Assembly (NCBI GenBank): GCA_021821425.1
Contig: JAKACL010000138.1
Span: 1-7,759, forward strand
DNA: 7,759 nucleotides
Source of the DNA: Pseudomonadota bacterium
Lineage (GTDB): Bacteria > Pseudomonadota > Gammaproteobacteria > Burkholderiales > Thiobacillaceae
Direction of reading: 5' to 3'
Shown here piece by piece: positions 6,025 through 7,759 of the stretch (position 1 is the first letter of the stretch; every line of letters starts with the position of its first letter). The position numbers and the translations under genes were made by a program. The notes under the pieces were generated by a model. That model was not told where the DNA came from. It saw only the letters and a list, made by a program, of their open reading frames with translations, and ran no database searches.

Positions 6025-6137
6025 GGTTAGGGGCTAGGATCTCGGATCTAGGATTTAGGGCGCGCGCCGTTGGCGCGCGATGGTGACGGTCGCTCATCGC
6101 TCCCTAGCCCCTAATTCCTAACTCCTAGCCCCTAGCC
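6025..6137. repeat. Mirrored heptamer repeat element, copy 2 (gph-trpE gap)
   Basis: Same design as copy 1. Left arm, starting at the base after the gph stop codon: five 7-mers at 6025-6059 (GGTTAGG, GGCTAGG, ATCTCGG, ATCTAGG, ATTTAGG). Right arm: five 7-mers at 6103-6137 in reverse complement (CCTAGCC, CCTAATT, CCTAACT, CCTAGCC, CCTAGCC), ending 3 bases before the trpE ATG. The 43-base centre begins with an 8-bp perfect hairpin, CGCGCGCC-GTT-GGCGCGCG (6061-6079), followed by a 22-base spacer. In copy 1 the hairpin sits next to the right arm, in copy 2 next to the left arm, and the spacers share no obvious sequence, so copy 2 may be inverted or the centre may be independent. A 13-codon ORF inside (ATG at 6080) has no Trp codons, so a classical trp leader peptide is not present. 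Confidence 0.8.
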
Positions 6138-6140
6138 AAA

Positions 6141-7634
6141 ATGACTGAACAAGATTTCTTCGACCTCGTCCGCCAGGGCTACAACCGCATCCCGCTGGTG
6201 CGCGAGTTGCCCGGCGACCTGGAAACGCCGCTGTCGGTGTACCTCAAGCTGGCCAACGCGCCGTATACCTATCTGCTCGAATCGGTGGTGGGCGGCGAGC
6301 GCTTCGGCCGCTATTCCTTCATCGGCCTGCCGGCGCGCACGGTGTTGCGCGTGCGCGCCCGTCTGCTGACGGTGGAAACCGACGGCCGCGTGGTCGAGGA
6401 GCACAGCCTGCCCGATCCGCTGGTTTTCATCGCCGAATTCCAGGCGCGCTTCAAGGCGGCGCCGGTGGCCGGGCTGCCGCGCTTCACTGGCGGCCTGGCC
6501 GGCTACTTCGGCTACGACACCATTCGCTATATCGAGAAACGCCTGTCCCCGGACTTCAATAAGAAGCAGCTGCGCAAGGACGACGTGCTGCACACGCCGG
6601 ATATCCTCTTGATGCTGACCGAAGAGCTGGCGGTGTTCGACAATCTGGCCGGCAAGCTCTATCTGATCACCCACGCCGATCCAATGCAGCCCGATGCCTA
6701 TGCGCAGGGCCATCTGCGCCTGCGGGCGCTGGCCGAACAGCTGAATGCGCCGGTGCAGCTGCCGCCCGAGCCGGCGGTGAGCGCGGCCGAGCCCGCATCC
6801 GAGTTCGGCGAGGCCGCATTCAAATCGGCGGTGCAGAAGGCCAAGGACTACATCGCCGCCGGCGACGTCATGCAGGTGGTGCTGTCCCAGCGGATGACGC
6901 GGCCGTTCAGCGCTACGCCGCTGTCGCTGTACCGGGCGTTGCGCAGCCTCAACCCGTCGCCCTACATGTTCTATTACGATTTCGGCGGCTTCCACGTGGT
7001 CGGCTCCTCGCCCGAAATCCTGGTGCGGCTGGAGGGCGACACCGTCACCCTGCGGCCGATCGCCGGTACCCGGCCGCGCGGGCTCACGCGCGAGGACGAC
7101 CAGCGTCTGGCCGAGGAATTGATGGCCGATCCCAAGGAGTGCGCCGAGCATCTGCAGTTGCTGGACCTGGGTCGCAACGACACCGGGCGCGTCGCGGTGA
7201 CCGGTACCGTCAAGGTCACCGAGAACATGCAGATCGAGCGCTACTCGCACGTGATGCACATCGTCTCAAACGTCGAGGGCCGGTTGAAACCTGGCCTCAC
7301 TGCGCTCGACGTGCTGCGCGCCAGCTTTCCGGCCGGTACCGTGTCCGGCGCCCCCAAGGTGCGGGCGATGGAGATCATCGACGAACTCGAGCCCAGCAAG
7401 CGCGGCATCTATGCCGGCGCGGTCGGCTACCTCGGCTTCAACGGCGACATGGACCTGGCGATTGCGATCCGCACCGCGGTGGTCAAGGACGGCATGCTCT
7501 ATGCCCAAGCCGGCGCCGGCATCGTCGCCGATTCGGTGCCCGACAATGAATGGATGGAAACGCTGAACAAGGCGCGCGCCGTGGTGCGTGCGGCTGAGCT
7601 CGCGCAGGCGCGCTTCGGCGGGGAGGTGGCGTAA
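6141..7634 (+). CDS. trpE: Anthranilate synthase component I
   Basis: Large subunit of anthranilate synthase: converts chorismate to anthranilate using ammonia delivered by TrpG, the first committed step of tryptophan synthesis. The 497 residues match the usual length. The N-terminal domain has the LLES element (45-48) in [20 protein letters not shown], which forms the tryptophan feedback site. The chorismate-binding domain carries QVVLSQR (245-251), [10 protein letters not shown] (287-296), [10 protein letters not shown] (305-314), DLGRND (342-347), [12 protein letters not shown] (395-406) and [12 protein letters not shown] (456-467), so catalysis and feedback inhibition should both be intact. 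The start is set by homology and by an in-frame TAG at 6126-6128 in the repeat. As with gph, no Shine-Dalgarno precedes ATG, only CCTAGCCAAA. The gene ends 3 bases before trpG. No Trp-rich leader peptide is seen. Confidence 0.97.
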   Translation: MTEQDFFDLVRQGYNRIPLVRELPGDLETPLSVYLKLANAPYTYLLESVVGGERFGRYSFIGLPARTVLRVRARLLTVETDGRVVEEHSLPDPLVFIAEFQARFKAAPVAGLPRFTGGLAGYFGYDTIRYIEKRLSPDFNKKQLRKDDVLHTPDILLMLTEELAVFDNLAGKLYLITHADPMQPDAYAQGHLRLRALAEQLNAPVQLPPEPAVSAAEPASEFGEAAFKSAVQKAKDYIAAGDVMQVVLSQRMTRPFSATPLSLYRALRSLNPSPYMFYYDFGGFHVVGSSPEILVRLEGDTVTLRPIAGTRPRGLTREDDQRLAEELMADPKECAEHLQLLDLGRNDTGRVAVTGTVKVTENMQIERYSHVMHIVSNVEGRLKPGLTALDVLRASFPAGTVSGAPKVRAMEIIDELEPSKRGIYAGAVGYLGFNGDMDLAIAIRTAVVKDGMLYAQAGAGIVADSVPDNEWMETLNKARAVVRAAELAQARFGGEVA

Positions 7635-7637
7635 ATC

Positions 7638-7759
7638 ATGCTGCTGATGATCGACAACTACGACAGCTTCACCTACAACCTGGTGCAGTATTTCGGCGAA
7701 CTCGGAGAGGACGTCCGGGTCGTGCGCAACGACGAGATCGACCTCGCCGGCATCGCCGC
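7638..7759 (+). CDS. trpG: Anthranilate synthase component II (glutamine amidotransferase), 3' part outside window
   Basis: The first 40 codons of a class I glutamine amidotransferase: [19 protein letters not shown] is the hallmark N-terminus of TrpG/PabA, followed by a helix and the strand VRVVRNDEI. It supplies ammonia from glutamine to TrpE. The catalytic Cys, His and Glu lie beyond the window edge. A ribosome binding site GGGAGGT (7621-7627) sits inside the end of trpE, 10 bases before ATG, and only 3 bases separate the two genes, so coupled translation is likely. PabA function in folate synthesis cannot be excluded, since many bacteria use one amphibolic subunit; the trpE neighbour favours trpG. 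Confidence 0.93.
   Translation, partial: MLLMIDNYDSFTYNLVQYFGELGEDVRVVRNDEIDLAGIA

Noticed and set aside
6080..6121. Short ORF inside copy 2 as a trp leader peptide
   Set aside because: It runs 13 codons with no Trp codon and has no ribosome binding site, so ribosome-mediated attenuation of the classical type is not supported.
5218..6137. CRISPR array, transposon ends or telomere repeats
   Set aside because: Units are 7 bases with no spacers, there is no transposase or target-site duplication that I can see, and the location is inside an operon rather than at a replicon end.
6132..7259. 375-codon open frame on the minus strand
   Set aside because: It is antisense to trpE and has the Gln/His/Arg-rich composition typical of such shadows.

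Overview
The window looks like chromosome of a GC-rich betaproteobacterium. The gene order mltA, apaG, rpe, gph, trpE, trpG is, from general knowledge, a familiar betaproteobacterial arrangement, and the protein sequences fit it. A member of the Nitrosomonadales (Thiobacillus-like) is possible, but I cannot fix the genus from the sequence alone. Every gene has intact reading frames; two genes run off the window edges.

Left part (1-1750). A membrane-bound NarL/DegS-type sensor histidine kinase (CHASE3, HisKA_3 and HATPase parts) lies on the minus strand and is cut at its C-terminus by the window start. It is divergent from a 47-residue entericidin-like lipoprotein gene, which ends in a clear intrinsic terminator.

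Middle part (1747-4436). The lytic transglycosylase gene mltA (minus strand) is divergent from a 30-codon membrane microprotein gene that has a very strong ribosome binding site. Next comes a NYN/LabA-type PIN-like nuclease with a C-terminal OST-HTH-like region. apaG converges on it from the right. The microprotein and NYN genes sit between mltA and apaG, which look like members of the ancestral block.

Right part (4533-7759). rpe, gph, trpE and trpG lie in the same direction and probably form one transcription unit, running into the tryptophan branch. The pairing of Rpe with phosphoglycolate phosphatase is a carbon-metabolism pair, and TrpE plus TrpG form anthranilate synthase.

The most unusual structure is in the two gaps of this operon. 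The rpe-gph gap and the gph-trpE gap are each filled almost exactly, from stop codon to start codon, by a mirrored repeat element. Each element has five tandem heptamers of the form NNYTAGG on the left, a central spacer with a short GC-rich hairpin closed by a 3-nt loop, and five reverse-complement heptamers (CCTARNN) on the right, ending 3-4 nt before the next ATG. Neither gph nor trpE has a visible Shine-Dalgarno sequence, because the repeat occupies that place. The centres of the two copies differ while the heptamer arms share their design.
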